Source: Streptomyces sp. SAI-135 (GTDB taxonomy: Bacteria; Actinomycetota; Actinomycetes; Streptomycetales; Streptomycetaceae). From it: a stretch of 64,000 nucleotides of DNA. The stretch is taken from contig NZ_JARXYP010000002.1 of the NCBI RefSeq assembly GCF_029893805.1, positions 3,162,001 through 3,226,000 of the forward strand. The letters are read 5' to 3'. A program made the translations under genes and the position numbers. The notes under the pieces were generated by a model that ran no database searches, had not been told where the DNA came from, and was given only the letters and a program-made list of their open reading frames with translations. Below, one piece after another: positions 8,081 through 15,865 of the stretch. The first letter of the stretch is position 1. Each line of letters begins with the position of its first letter.

Positions 8081-8707
8081 GTGCGCAACCGCAGGTTCGG
8101 CAACACCGCCATAGCGGGGGTCACCGTGGTGGCCCTGTGCACCGGCGCGTGGCTGCTGCGCAGCGGCGCCGAGACGCACGCCCCGCCGCAGCCGTCCGCC
8201 GCCCAGGCGCACGCGGGCGGCGACAGCGGGCCGGCCGCGGCGCCCGCGATGGCGCCGTCCCCGCCCGACCGCGTGCGCATTCCCGCGATCCACGTGGACG
8301 CGCCGCTGACGGGCCTGGCCCTCACGGCGAGCGGCAGCCTCGATGTTCCGCCCGCCTCCAGGAAGAACCTCGCCGGCTGGTACGAGGCCGGCACCACCCC
8401 CGGCGAGACGGGAACCGCGGTCCTCGCCGGGCACGTCGACAACGCCGAGGGACCGGCCGTCTTCTACGACCTCGGCGCCCTGCGCAAGGGCAGCGCGATC
8501 GAGGTGGACCGGCGCGACGGAAGCGTCGCGGTGTTCACGGTGGACGCGGTCGAGGTGTACGACGCGAAGGACTTCCCCGACGAGAAGGTGTACGGGGCCG
8601 CGAAGAGGCCCGAGCTGCGGGTGATCACCTGCGGCGGGGGCTACTCACGCTCGACCGGCTACCGCGGCAACGTGGTGGTCTTCGCGCACCTCACGGGCAG
8701 CCGCTGA
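8081..8707 (+). CDS. Class F sortase
   Basis: This 208-residue membrane protein has one N-terminal transmembrane helix (NTAIAGVTVVALCTGAWLL) and a proline/alanine linker. The sortase barrel has the catalytic His in LAGHVDN, Cys in VITCGGGYS and Arg in STGYRGNVVV. Sortases cleave a sorting motif and attach the protein to peptidoglycan. The GTG start at 8081 is supported by GAGGAGG 5 nt upstream. The upstream gene encodes a small exported protein with a sortase-like tail. The 3' end overlaps the convergent CPT-like gene by 17 bp. Confidence 0.88.
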   Translation: MRNRRFGNTAIAGVTVVALCTGAWLLRSGAETHAPPQPSAAQAHAGGDSGPAAAPAMAPSPPDRVRIPAIHVDAPLTGLALTASGSLDVPPASRKNLAGWYEAGTTPGETGTAVLAGHVDNAEGPAVFYDLGALRKGSAIEVDRRDGSVAVFTVDAVEVYDAKDFPDEKVYGAAKRPELRVITCGGGYSRSTGYRGNVVVFAHLTGSR

Positions 8708-9236
8708 CGACCGCCGTGGCGATGGTGTGCGCGCAGTCCAGGGAGCCGGTGCGGGTGGTGTCGACCTCGATGTCGTAGTGCACACCCTCGTGGACGATCC
8801 GCGCCTGCTTCTCCGCCATCCCGTGGACCCGGTCGCCGCGGGCGATCTCCCGGGCCGCGGCGACGGCGGGCTCGCAGCGTACGCCGACCCACAGGACGTC
8901 GAGGCCGGCCAGGGCCCCTCGCCAGCGTTCCTGGGAGCGCGGGCCGCCGAGGAAGACGTCGTCGACGAGGACGCGGGCGCCCGCGCGGGCGGTCGCGGCG
9001 AGGCCCGCCATCCAGGCCGCCTCCAGCCGCATGAAGTCCGCCCCGACGCTCACCCCGCCGTCCGCCGTGACCTCAAGGCCCGCGTCCGACTCCTGGAGGG
9101 CCGGGGGCATCGCGTCGACGAAGTCGTCGATGCCGAACGCCAGCCACGGCTCGGGCAGCACGGCCTGGAGGGACCGCGCGAGCGCCGTCTTGCCGGAGCT
9201 GGAACCGCCGTTGAGCACGATCACCTGAGTCGTCAC
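8691..9236 (-). CDS. Chloramphenicol phosphotransferase-like kinase
   Basis: This 181-residue P-loop kinase has Walker A GGSSSGKT at residues 10-17 and LPEPWLAFGIDDF containing Asp37, the catalytic Asp of the S. venezuelae chloramphenicol 3-O-phosphotransferase. Further matches to that family are ADGGVSVG, ARAGARVLVDDVFLGG and LDVLWVGVRC. The similarity runs along the whole length, so resistance by phosphorylation is plausible. CPT-family genes also occur in strains that do not make chloramphenicol, and the native substrate is uncertain. It converges on the sortase gene and is not part of an antibiotic cluster. Confidence 0.8.
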   Translation of the reverse strand: MTTQVIVLNGGSSSGKTALARSLQAVLPEPWLAFGIDDFVDAMPPALQESDAGLEVTADGGVSVGADFMRLEAAWMAGLAATARAGARVLVDDVFLGGPRSQERWRGALAGLDVLWVGVRCEPAVAAAREIARGDRVHGMAEKQARIVHEGVHYDIEVDTTRTGSLDCAHTIATAVVSGCP

Positions 9237-9452
9237 GGCGTCACGGTAGCGTCAGGCGAGCCACAGGTCGTACGCAATATCGGCGACCGGGGCGAGAACG
9301 ACGGTCGCCGGCACGCGCGGTCAGCGCACCCGGCATGCCCGAGCACTCCGGCGAGGGTGCCCGGCGACGGTGTCCTCACAGTGCTCCCCCCGCGCCCGTC
9401 CCGAACCCTCACACTCGCCCCCGGCCCCGGCTGAGGGCAGCGTTCCTCGCGG

Positions 9453-9479
9453 GAAACAGAGGTGATGCGGTCGGGTAAC
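9453..9479 (+). promoter_or_regulatory. Candidate GlnR boxes upstream of the nitrite reductase operon
   Basis: GAAAC at 9453-9457 and GTAAC at 9475-9479 are spaced 22 bp start to start, with a degenerate half-box between them (GAAAC-N6-GATGC-N6-GTAAC). The site ends 23 nt before the first start codon, the same distance as the nasA site. This is the third such site in the window and all three serve nitrate-assimilation genes. Confidence 0.5.
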
Positions 9480-9502
9480 ACCCACCACGCACGCTCCTAG
9501 GC

Positions 9503-10726
9503 ATGACCTCGAATACGCGTGTGGTGGTGATCGGCGCCGGTCTCGCGGGCGTCCGGCTCGCCCGGCGGCTCGGAGAGCTCGGCACGCCCGTGACGCTGAT
9601 CGGCGAGGAGGAGCACCGCCCGTACAACCGGGTGCTCCTCGCCGAGGTGCTGGCCGGGCGGTACACCCCCGAGGTGATCGCGCTCCCGGCGCCGGCCGCG
9701 CTCACCCGTGCCCGGGTCACCGGTATCGACCGCGCGGCACGGACCGTCGAGTGCGCCGACGGCTCGAAGATCGCCTACGGCACGCTGGTCCTGGCCACCG
9801 GCTCCAACCCCGTGCTGCCGCCGCTGCGCGGCCTGTTCACCCCCGACCACGTGCTGCCCGAGGGCGTGCACGCGTTCCGGACGATGGACGACTGCCTGGG
9901 GCTGTCCAAGGCCGTGCGGCCGGGCGTGAAGGCCGTCGTCATCGGCGGCGGACTCCTCGGGGTCTCCGCGGCCCGCGCGCTCGCCCAGCGCGGCGCCCAG
10001 GTGATCCTCGCCCAGCAGTCCGAGCGGCTCATGGAGCGCCAGCTCGACCCGAGCGCCTCCAAGCTCGTCCGGCGCCACCTCCGGGACCTCGGCGTCGAGG
10101 TCCACACCGACCTGCGCGTGCGGGACGTGCGCTGTGTCGGCGGGGCGGTCCGCTCGGTCGAGATGGCCGACGGATACGCCCTGGACGCCGAGATCGTGGT
10201 CCTGGCCTGCGGGGTCCACCCGCGTGTCGGTCTCGCGCAGACCGCGGGCCTGGACGTGCGCAAGGGCATCGTCGTCGACGACGAACTGCGCACCTCCGAC
10301 CCGCACATCCACGCGATCGGCGACTGCGCCCAGCACGACGGCACCGTCTACGGTCTCGCCACGCCGGCCCTGGAACAGGCCGACGTGCTCGCCGAGCTGC
10401 TGGCGGACGGTGCCGGGAACCAGGGCGCCCGCTACACCGGCACCCGTTCCCTGACCCGGCTCACGCTGCCCGGACAGACCGCGTTCGACCTGGCCGCGTT
10501 CGGCGAGACCGAGGCACTCCCGGGCGACGACGTCGTCCAGCTCGCGGACGCCACCCGCGGCACCTACCGCAAGGTCGTCGTGCGCGACGACCGCCTGGTC
10601 GGCGGGGTCCTCGTCGGCGAACTCGGCACCGTCGGCGCGCTCGCCCGCGCCTGGGAGGGAGCAGAGCCGCTCCCCTCCGACGGCGGACCGCTGCTCCACC
10701 TGCTCACCAACGATGGAGGCTCCTGA
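9503..10726 (+). CDS. NAD(P)/FAD-dependent oxidoreductase, NirB-like reductase half
   Basis: This 407-residue flavoprotein has VVVIGAGLAGVRLARRL (FAD Rossmann), YGTLVLATGSNPVLPP, a second nucleotide-binding motif AVVIGGGLLGVSAARAL, and HIHAIGDCAQHDG (FAD ribityl contact). It parallels the N-terminal ~400 residues of the NirB encoded next but lacks the BFD iron-sulfur and siroheme domains. It overlaps nirB by one base (TGATG), so the two are translationally coupled. A plausible role is electron delivery to nitrite or nitrate reductase. The start is 23 nt after the GlnR-like box. Confidence 0.85.
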   Translation: MTSNTRVVVIGAGLAGVRLARRLGELGTPVTLIGEEEHRPYNRVLLAEVLAGRYTPEVIALPAPAALTRARVTGIDRAARTVECADGSKIAYGTLVLATGSNPVLPPLRGLFTPDHVLPEGVHAFRTMDDCLGLSKAVRPGVKAVVIGGGLLGVSAARALAQRGAQVILAQQSERLMERQLDPSASKLVRRHLRDLGVEVHTDLRVRDVRCVGGAVRSVEMADGYALDAEIVVLACGVHPRVGLAQTAGLDVRKGIVVDDELRTSDPHIHAIGDCAQHDGTVYGLATPALEQADVLAELLADGAGNQGARYTGTRSLTRLTLPGQTAFDLAAFGETEALPGDDVVQLADATRGTYRKVVVRDDRLVGGVLVGELGTVGALARAWEGAEPLPSDGGPLLHLLTNDGGS

Positions 10727-13329
10727 TGACCGCCACCCCGGAGGCCACGGAGGCCACCCCCACGATCGTCCTCGTCGGCCACGGCATGGTCGGCCAGCGT
10801 TTCCTGGAGGCGCTCGCCGAGCGCGGCCTGACCGCCACCCACCGCGTGGTCGTGCTCTGCGAGGAGCCGCGCCCGGCGTACGACCGCGTCGCGCTCACCT
10901 CGTACTTCTCGGGGAAGACGCCCGAGGAACTCTCCATGACGGACATGGAGTTCATCCGGACGCACGGCATCGAGCTGTACGTCGGCGACCCGGCCGTCGC
11001 CGTCGACCGCGAGGCGAAGAAGGTCACCGCAAAGTCCGGTCAGGTCTTCGCGTACGAGACCCTCGTCCTCGCCACCGGCTCCTACCCCTTCGTGCCGCCG
11101 GTCCCGAACAAGGACGCCAAGGGCTGCTTCGTCTACCGCACGATCGAGGACCTCCTCGCCATCGAGGAGTACGCCAGGACCCGCACCACCGGTGCCGTGG
11201 TCGGCGGCGGTCTGCTGGGACTCGAGGCGGCCGGCGCCCTGAAGGGCCTCGGACTCACCTCCCACATCGTGGAGTTCGCGCCGCGGCTGATGCCGGTGCA
11301 GGTCGACGAGGGCGGTGGCGCGGCGCTGCTGCGGACCATCGAGGAGATGGGCCTGAGCGTCCACACGGGCGTCGGCACCCAGGAGATCGTGGTCGACGAG
11401 GACGGTGCCGTCACCGGCATGAAACTGTCCGACGGCTCCGAACTCGCCACCGACCTGGTGGTGTTCAGCGCCGGTGTCCGCCCCCGCGACCAGCTGGCCC
11501 GCGACTGCGGACTGACGGTCGGCGAGCGCGGCGGCATCACCGTCGACGAACAGTGCCGTACGGTCGCCGACCCGCACGTCTTCGCGATCGGCGAGTGCGC
11601 GCTGGCCGCCGACGGCCGGGTGTACGGCCTGGTGGCCCCCGGATACGAGCAGGCCGAGACGGCGGCGGCGACGATCGCCGCCGACGAGGCCGCCTTCCTG
11701 GGTGCCGACCTGTCCACCAAGCTGAAGCTGCTCGGCGTGGACGTGGCCTCCTTCGGCGACGCGCACGGCGCGACCGAGGACTGCATGGACGTCGTCTACT
11801 CCGACTCCCGCGCGGGCCTGTACAAGAAGCTGGTCATCGGCCGGGACGGCACGCTGCTCGGCGGCATCCTGGTCGGCGACGCGGAGGCGTACGGCACGCT
11901 GAAGGCGTTCACCGGTTCCGTCCCGCCGGTCTCCCCCGAGTCGCTGGTGCTGCCGGCCGGCGCGGGCGAGTCGGTGCAGCTCGGCCCGACCGCGCTGCCG
12001 GACGACGCGATCATCTGCTCCTGCAACAACGTCCGCAAGGGCACGATCCGCGCCGCGGTCACCGAGCACAACTGCACGACCGTGCCCGAGGTGAAGAAGT
12101 GCACCAAGGCCGGCACCACGTGCGGCAGTTGCGTCAAGGTGCTCGGCCAGCTGGTCACCGCGGAGCTGGAGGCGTCCGGCGTCGAGGTCGACAAGGGCCT
12201 GTGCGGCTGCTTCGCGCAGACCCGCGAGGAGCTCTACGAGATCGTCCTGGCCCTGCGCATCAACACCTACCAGGACCTGCTCGACCGCTACGGCCGCGAC
12301 GGCGCGCGGGGCGGCGACGGCTGCGAGATCTGCAAGCCCGCGGTCGGCTCGATCATCGCCTCCCTCGCCCCGACGATCGGCGCGAGCGGCTACGTCCTGG
12401 ACGGTGAGCAGGCGGCCCTCCAGGACTCCAACGACCACTTCCTCGCCAACATCCAGAAGAACGGCTCCTACTCGGTCGTCCCGCGCATCCCCGGCGGTGA
12501 GATCACCCCCGAGGGCCTCATCGTGATCGGCGAGATCGCCCGCGACTTCGGCCTCTACACGAAGATCACCGGCGGCCAGCGGATCGACATGTTCGGCGCG
12601 CGAGTGGAACAACTCCCGCTGATCTGGACGCGGTTGGTCGACGCCGGCTTCGAGTCGGGCCACGCCTACGGCAAGTCCCTGCGCACGGTGAAGTCCTGCG
12701 TCGGCCAGACCTGGTGCCGCTACGGCGTCCAGGACTCGGTCCGCATGGCCATCGACCTGGAGCTGCGCTACCGGGGCCTGCGCTCCCCGCACAAGCTCAA
12801 GTCGGCGGTCTCCGGCTGCGCCCGCGAGTGCGCCGAGGCCCAGTCCAAGGACTTCGGCGTGATCGCCACCTCCAACGGCTGGAACCTCTACGTCGGCGGC
12901 AACGGCGGCGCGACCCCGCGCCACGCGGACCTGCTCGCCCAGGACCTCACCGACGCCGAACTGATCAGGCTCATCGACCGGTTCCTGATGTTCTACATCC
13001 GCACCGCGGACCGCCTGGAGCGCACCTCGACCTGGCTGGAGCGCATCCCGGGCGGCCTGGACCACGTCCGTGACGTGGTCGTGGAGGACTCCCTCGGCAT
13101 CTGCGAGGAGCTGGAGTCCCTGATGGCGGCCCACGTGGCGCACTACGCCGACGAGTGGGCGACCACCATCAACGACCCCGAGAAGCTCGCCCGGTTCGTG
13201 TCCTTCGTCAACGCCCCCGACACCCCCGACCCGGTCGTCGGCTTCGTCCCCGAGCGCGAGCAGATCAAGCCCGACCTGCCGCTGCTGACCATCGGCCACC
13301 GTCCCCTGGAAGGAAGCGCCCAGCGATGA
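10726..13329 (+). CDS. nirB: Assimilatory nitrite reductase [NAD(P)H], large subunit
   Basis: This 867-residue protein has the full NirB architecture. It starts with the FAD/NAD(P)H reductase (IVLVGHGMVGQRFLEAL; VVGGGLLGLEAAGAL). A Fer2-BFD [2Fe-2S] domain follows (CSCNNVRKG and KCTKAGTTCGSCVK). The C-terminal siroheme/[4Fe-4S] domain has Cys motifs SCVGQTWCRYG (C-x5-C) and SGCARECAEA (C-x3-C). It reduces nitrite to ammonium in the cytoplasm. The true start is the ATG at 10726, coupled to the preceding stop. Its end overlaps the nirD start by 4 bp (ATGA). The siroheme should come from the chelatase at the window start. Confidence 0.95.
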   Translation: MTATPEATEATPTIVLVGHGMVGQRFLEALAERGLTATHRVVVLCEEPRPAYDRVALTSYFSGKTPEELSMTDMEFIRTHGIELYVGDPAVAVDREAKKVTAKSGQVFAYETLVLATGSYPFVPPVPNKDAKGCFVYRTIEDLLAIEEYARTRTTGAVVGGGLLGLEAAGALKGLGLTSHIVEFAPRLMPVQVDEGGGAALLRTIEEMGLSVHTGVGTQEIVVDEDGAVTGMKLSDGSELATDLVVFSAGVRPRDQLARDCGLTVGERGGITVDEQCRTVADPHVFAIGECALAADGRVYGLVAPGYEQAETAAATIAADEAAFLGADLSTKLKLLGVDVASFGDAHGATEDCMDVVYSDSRAGLYKKLVIGRDGTLLGGILVGDAEAYGTLKAFTGSVPPVSPESLVLPAGAGESVQLGPTALPDDAIICSCNNVRKGTIRAAVTEHNCTTVPEVKKCTKAGTTCGSCVKVLGQLVTAELEASGVEVDKGLCGCFAQTREELYEIVLALRINTYQDLLDRYGRDGARGGDGCEICKPAVGSIIASLAPTIGASGYVLDGEQAALQDSNDHFLANIQKNGSYSVVPRIPGGEITPEGLIVIGEIARDFGLYTKITGGQRIDMFGARVEQLPLIWTRLVDAGFESGHAYGKSLRTVKSCVGQTWCRYGVQDSVRMAIDLELRYRGLRSPHKLKSAVSGCARECAEAQSKDFGVIATSNGWNLYVGGNGGATPRHADLLAQDLTDAELIRLIDRFLMFYIRTADRLERTSTWLERIPGGLDHVRDVVVEDSLGICEELESLMAAHVAHYADEWATTINDPEKLARFVSFVNAPDTPDPVVGFVPEREQIKPDLPLLTIGHRPLEGSAQR

Positions 13330-13677
13330 CCCTGGCACCCGAGACCACCGACCTGAAGGTCGAACTCCAGCTGAACGGCGACTGGTTCGCGGTCTGCGAG
13401 CTGGCCCGGCTGCTCCCCGGCCGGGGAGTGGCGGCCCTGCTGCCCGACGGCCGGCAGGCGGCCCTGTTCCGCGACCGCGCGGGCCGTGCTGTACGCCGTC
13501 GACAACCGTGACCCGTTCAGCGGCGCGGCGGTCCTCTCCCGCGGCCTGACCGGCAGCGCCCAGGGCCGGCCGTTCGTGGCCTCGCCCCTGCTCAAGCAGC
13601 GGTTCGACCTGGAGACCGGGGAGTGCCTGGACGACGAGTCGGTGCGGATCGCCACGTACGAGGTGCGGGCGGCGTAA
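13326..13677 (+). pseudogene. nirD: Nitrite reductase small subunit, frameshifted as written
   Basis: The N-terminal part (MTLAPETTDLKVELQLNGDW ... QAALFRDRAGR) reads in the frame of the ATG at 13326. The C-terminal part (LYAVDNRDPFSGAAVLSRG ... IATYEVRAA) reads in the next frame. Removing one base at about 13486-13490 (CGT-G-CTG-TAC) restores one continuous NirD of about 116 residues with the Rieske-like fold lacking metal ligands, typical of NirD. As written the upstream frame stops after about 60 residues. This could be a sequencing error, a recent mutation or, less likely, a recoded site. The second half is perfectly conserved in style, which suggests error or very recent damage. Confidence 0.85.
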
Positions 13678-13692
13678 CAGGGTTTCTTGACC

Positions 13693-13709
13693 GACCGTTC
13701 CAGACGGTC
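13693..13709 (+). promoter_or_regulatory. Operator-like palindrome upstream of the TetR gene
   Basis: GACCGT-TCCAG-ACGGTC is a perfect 6-5-6 palindrome ending 14 nt before the TetR start. Together with the preceding TTGACC it resembles the palindrome before the downstream SDR gene (14351-14367), so both are likely bound by the encoded TetR. Confidence 0.5.
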
Positions 13710-13723
13710 CTAGGCTCCTCCCC

Positions 13724-14308
13724 ATGGCCAGGACCAAGGAGTTCGACCCCGAGGCCGCGCTGCAGGCAGCTCTGGAGCTGTTCTGGCGGCGCGGCTACGA
13801 GGCGACGTCGATGTCCGACCTCGTGGCACACCTCGGCATCGGGCGGGCCAGCATCTACGCCACCTTCGGCAGCAAGCACGAGCTGTACCTGAGGGCGCTG
13901 GACCGCTACGACCGGGCAGGGCTCCCGCCGATCGTGCGGGAGCTGTCCCAGCCGGGGCCCGCACTGCCGGCCGTGCGGTCGGTGGTACGGCGGTACGCGG
14001 CGGAGGCCGCCGACGAGCAACTGCGGCGCAACGGCTGCATGGTCACCAACACGGCCGCCGAGCTGGCCCCGCACGACCCGGCGGCCGCGCGGCACGTCGA
14101 GCGCAACTGGGACCAGCTGGAGACCGTGCTGCACTCGACGCTGGTCCGCGCTCAGGCGCAGGGTGAACTGCCGGCGGACCGCGACCCGCTGACCCTCGCC
14201 AGGATGCTGCTGGTGCTGCTCCAGGGGCTGCGGGTCGTCGGCAAGGCATCGGCGGACCCGGCCCGGGTGCGGGACGCGGCGGAACAGGCGCTGGCGCTGC
14301 TCGACTGA
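13724..14308 (+). CDS. TetR/AcrR family transcriptional regulator
   Basis: This 194-residue regulator has an N-terminal helix-turn-helix (ALELFWRRGYEATSMSDLVAHLGIGRASIYATFGSKHELYLRAL). The C-terminal ligand domain contains ANGCMVTN-like RRNGCMVTNTAAELAP, close to the AcrR/YcdC group. It probably represses itself and the SDR gene that follows 74 nt downstream in the same direction, since both are preceded by related palindromes. The inducer is unknown. Confidence 0.88.
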   Translation: MARTKEFDPEAALQAALELFWRRGYEATSMSDLVAHLGIGRASIYATFGSKHELYLRALDRYDRAGLPPIVRELSQPGPALPAVRSVVRRYAAEAADEQLRRNGCMVTNTAAELAPHDPAAARHVERNWDQLETVLHSTLVRAQAQGELPADRDPLTLARMLLVLLQGLRVVGKASADPARVRDAAEQALALLD

Positions 14309-14350
14309 GCTTTCTTCAGGGCGGGCGGCGCCTTTTCTTCTGCCGCCATA

Positions 14351-14367
14351 TTGAACCGATCGGTCAA
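14351..14367 (+). promoter_or_regulatory. Operator-like palindrome upstream of the SDR gene
   Basis: TTGAACCGATCGGTCAA is a near-perfect palindrome centred on CCGATCGG, 15 nt before the SDR start. Its reverse complement shares TTGACCGA-CG-TTC with the site before the TetR gene. Confidence 0.5.
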
Positions 14368-14382
14368 GAATCAGGGGAGATC

Positions 14383-15150
14383 ATGACCAGGACCCGCTTC
14401 ATCGGCAGGACCGCCCTCGTCACCGGCGCGGGCTCGGGAATCGGCCGGGCCGTCGCCCTCGCCCTCGCCGCGGAGGGCGCGCAGGTGGTGGTCGCCGGGC
14501 GCCGGGCGGAGCCGCTGGCACGGACGGTCCGGCTGATCGAGGAGGCGGGCGGCAAGGCGCTCGCGGTGACCGCGGACGTCACGCGGGAGACCGAGATCGA
14601 GGCCGTGGTGGACGCCGCGGTGGACCGCTTCGGCTCGCTCGACGTGGCCGTCAACAACGCCGGGGTGTTCCGCGGCGGGCGGCCCCTGGCCGAGTTGTCG
14701 TCGGCGGACTGGCGGGAGCAGCTCGACGTCAACCTCACCGGGGTGTTCCTGGCCCTCCGGGCCGAGATCCGCCGGATGCGCGCACAGCCCTCCGGCGGCA
14801 CGATCGTCAACATCGCCTCCACCTTCGGCGCCCACACCCGCGCCCCGGGCGCCGCCGCTTACGCGGCCACCAAGGCCGCCGTCTCCGCCCTCACCCGGGG
14901 CGCGGCCAGGGACCACATCCGCGAGGGCGTCCGCATCAACGCGGTCAGCCCCGGCGCGGTGGACACCCCGATGTCCCTGCGCCCCGGCGAGACGGAGCCG
15001 GACCGCGCCGAGCGCGCGCGGGCCACCCTCCCGCTGGGCCGGGTCTCGGCCACGTCCGAGATCGCCGCCGCCGTCCTGTACCTGGCCTCCGACGACGCCT
15101 CCTCGGTGGTGGGCACCGATCTGGTGGTGGACAGCGGGGCCACGGCCTGA
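14383..15150 (+). CDS. Short-chain dehydrogenase/reductase
   Basis: This 255-residue classical SDR has the NAD(P)-binding TGAGSGIGRAVALAL and NNAG (VAVNNAGVFRGG). The catalytic set is Ser in VNIASTFGAH, Tyr and Lys in AAAYAATKAAVSAL. The C-terminus VVGTDLVVDSGATA is typical of FabG-like enzymes. The substrate cannot be predicted. GGGGAG precedes the ATG. The gene is likely the regulated target of the adjacent TetR, making this a small inducible detoxification or ketone-reduction unit. Confidence 0.88.
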   Translation: MTRTRFIGRTALVTGAGSGIGRAVALALAAEGAQVVVAGRRAEPLARTVRLIEEAGGKALAVTADVTRETEIEAVVDAAVDRFGSLDVAVNNAGVFRGGRPLAELSSADWREQLDVNLTGVFLALRAEIRRMRAQPSGGTIVNIASTFGAHTRAPGAAAYAATKAAVSALTRGAARDHIREGVRINAVSPGAVDTPMSLRPGETEPDRAERARATLPLGRVSATSEIAAAVLYLASDDASSVVGTDLVVDSGATA

Positions 15151-15194
15151 CAATCCACTGGAGCGGCCAAAGTCCCCCGTGCTTGCATGGGGGC

Positions 15195-15845
15195 ATGGTT
15201 CCCACCGACCGTCTCCTCGCCTTCGCGGCCATGTCGTTCCTGCTGATCGTGGTCCCCGGACCCAGTGTGCTGTTCGTGATCGGCCGGGCGCTCGCGCAGG
15301 GGCGGCGGGCCGCCCTGACCACGGTGGCGGGCAACACCGCCGGCGCCTACGTGCTGGTCCTCACCGTGGCGTTCGGGGTCGGCACGATCGTGGAGCGTTC
15401 GGTCCTGGTCTTCACCACGCTCAAGCTCGCCGGTGCCGCCTACCTGGTGTACCTGGGCGTCAAGGCGTGGCGCGGACGCGGCTCACTGCGTGCGGCCTTC
15501 GCGCAGGACCTGACGTCCGCCGCGGCGGGGCACGGCGGTCTGCGCACGTTCTGGGAGGGGTTCGCGGTCGGTGTGACCAACCCCAAGACGATCGTGTTCT
15601 TCGCCGCCGTGCTGCCGCAGTTCGTGGACCGCGGCCAGGGTCATGTGGCCGCGCAGATGCTGCTGCTCGGGCTGGTGTTCAACGTCATCGCGCTGGTCTC
15701 CGACGCCGTGTGGGGACTGGTCGCCGCGACCGCACGGGGCTGGTTCGCCCGCTCGCCGCGCCGTCTGTCCCTGGTGGGCGGGGTCGGCGGACTGACCATG
15801 ATCGGTCTGGGTGTGACGGTGGCGGTGACGGGCCGGAAGGACTGA
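15195..15845 (+). CDS. LysE family amino-acid/metabolite exporter
   Basis: This 216-residue integral membrane protein has about six hydrophobic helices and the LysE signature AFAAMSFLLIVVPGPSVLFVIGRAL near the N-terminus, plus VGVTNPKTIVFFAAVLPQF. The family exports lysine, arginine, homoserine, threonine or related solutes by proton antiport; the substrate is unknown. The only ATG in frame that keeps the first helix intact is at 15195, although no strong ribosome-binding site is visible. It converges on the SDR at 15866 with a 20-nt gap. Confidence 0.82.
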   Translation: MVPTDRLLAFAAMSFLLIVVPGPSVLFVIGRALAQGRRAALTTVAGNTAGAYVLVLTVAFGVGTIVERSVLVFTTLKLAGAAYLVYLGVKAWRGRGSLRAAFAQDLTSAAAGHGGLRTFWEGFAVGVTNPKTIVFFAAVLPQFVDRGQGHVAAQMLLLGLVFNVIALVSDAVWGLVAATARGWFARSPRRLSLVGGVGGLTMIGLGVTVAVTGRKD

Positions 15846-15865
15846 GGGACTGGGGGCTGAGGGGG

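Noticed and set aside
9237..9502. Small gene in the 266-nt gap before the nitrite reductase operon
   Set aside because: No frame has a start signal or plausible composition; only the GlnR-like site is supported.
10564..13737. A very long open frame antisense to the nirB operon
   Set aside because: High third-position GC in the real gene removes stops from the opposite strand. The antisense protein has no recognisable domain and skewed composition, and the sense strand encodes full NirB motifs.
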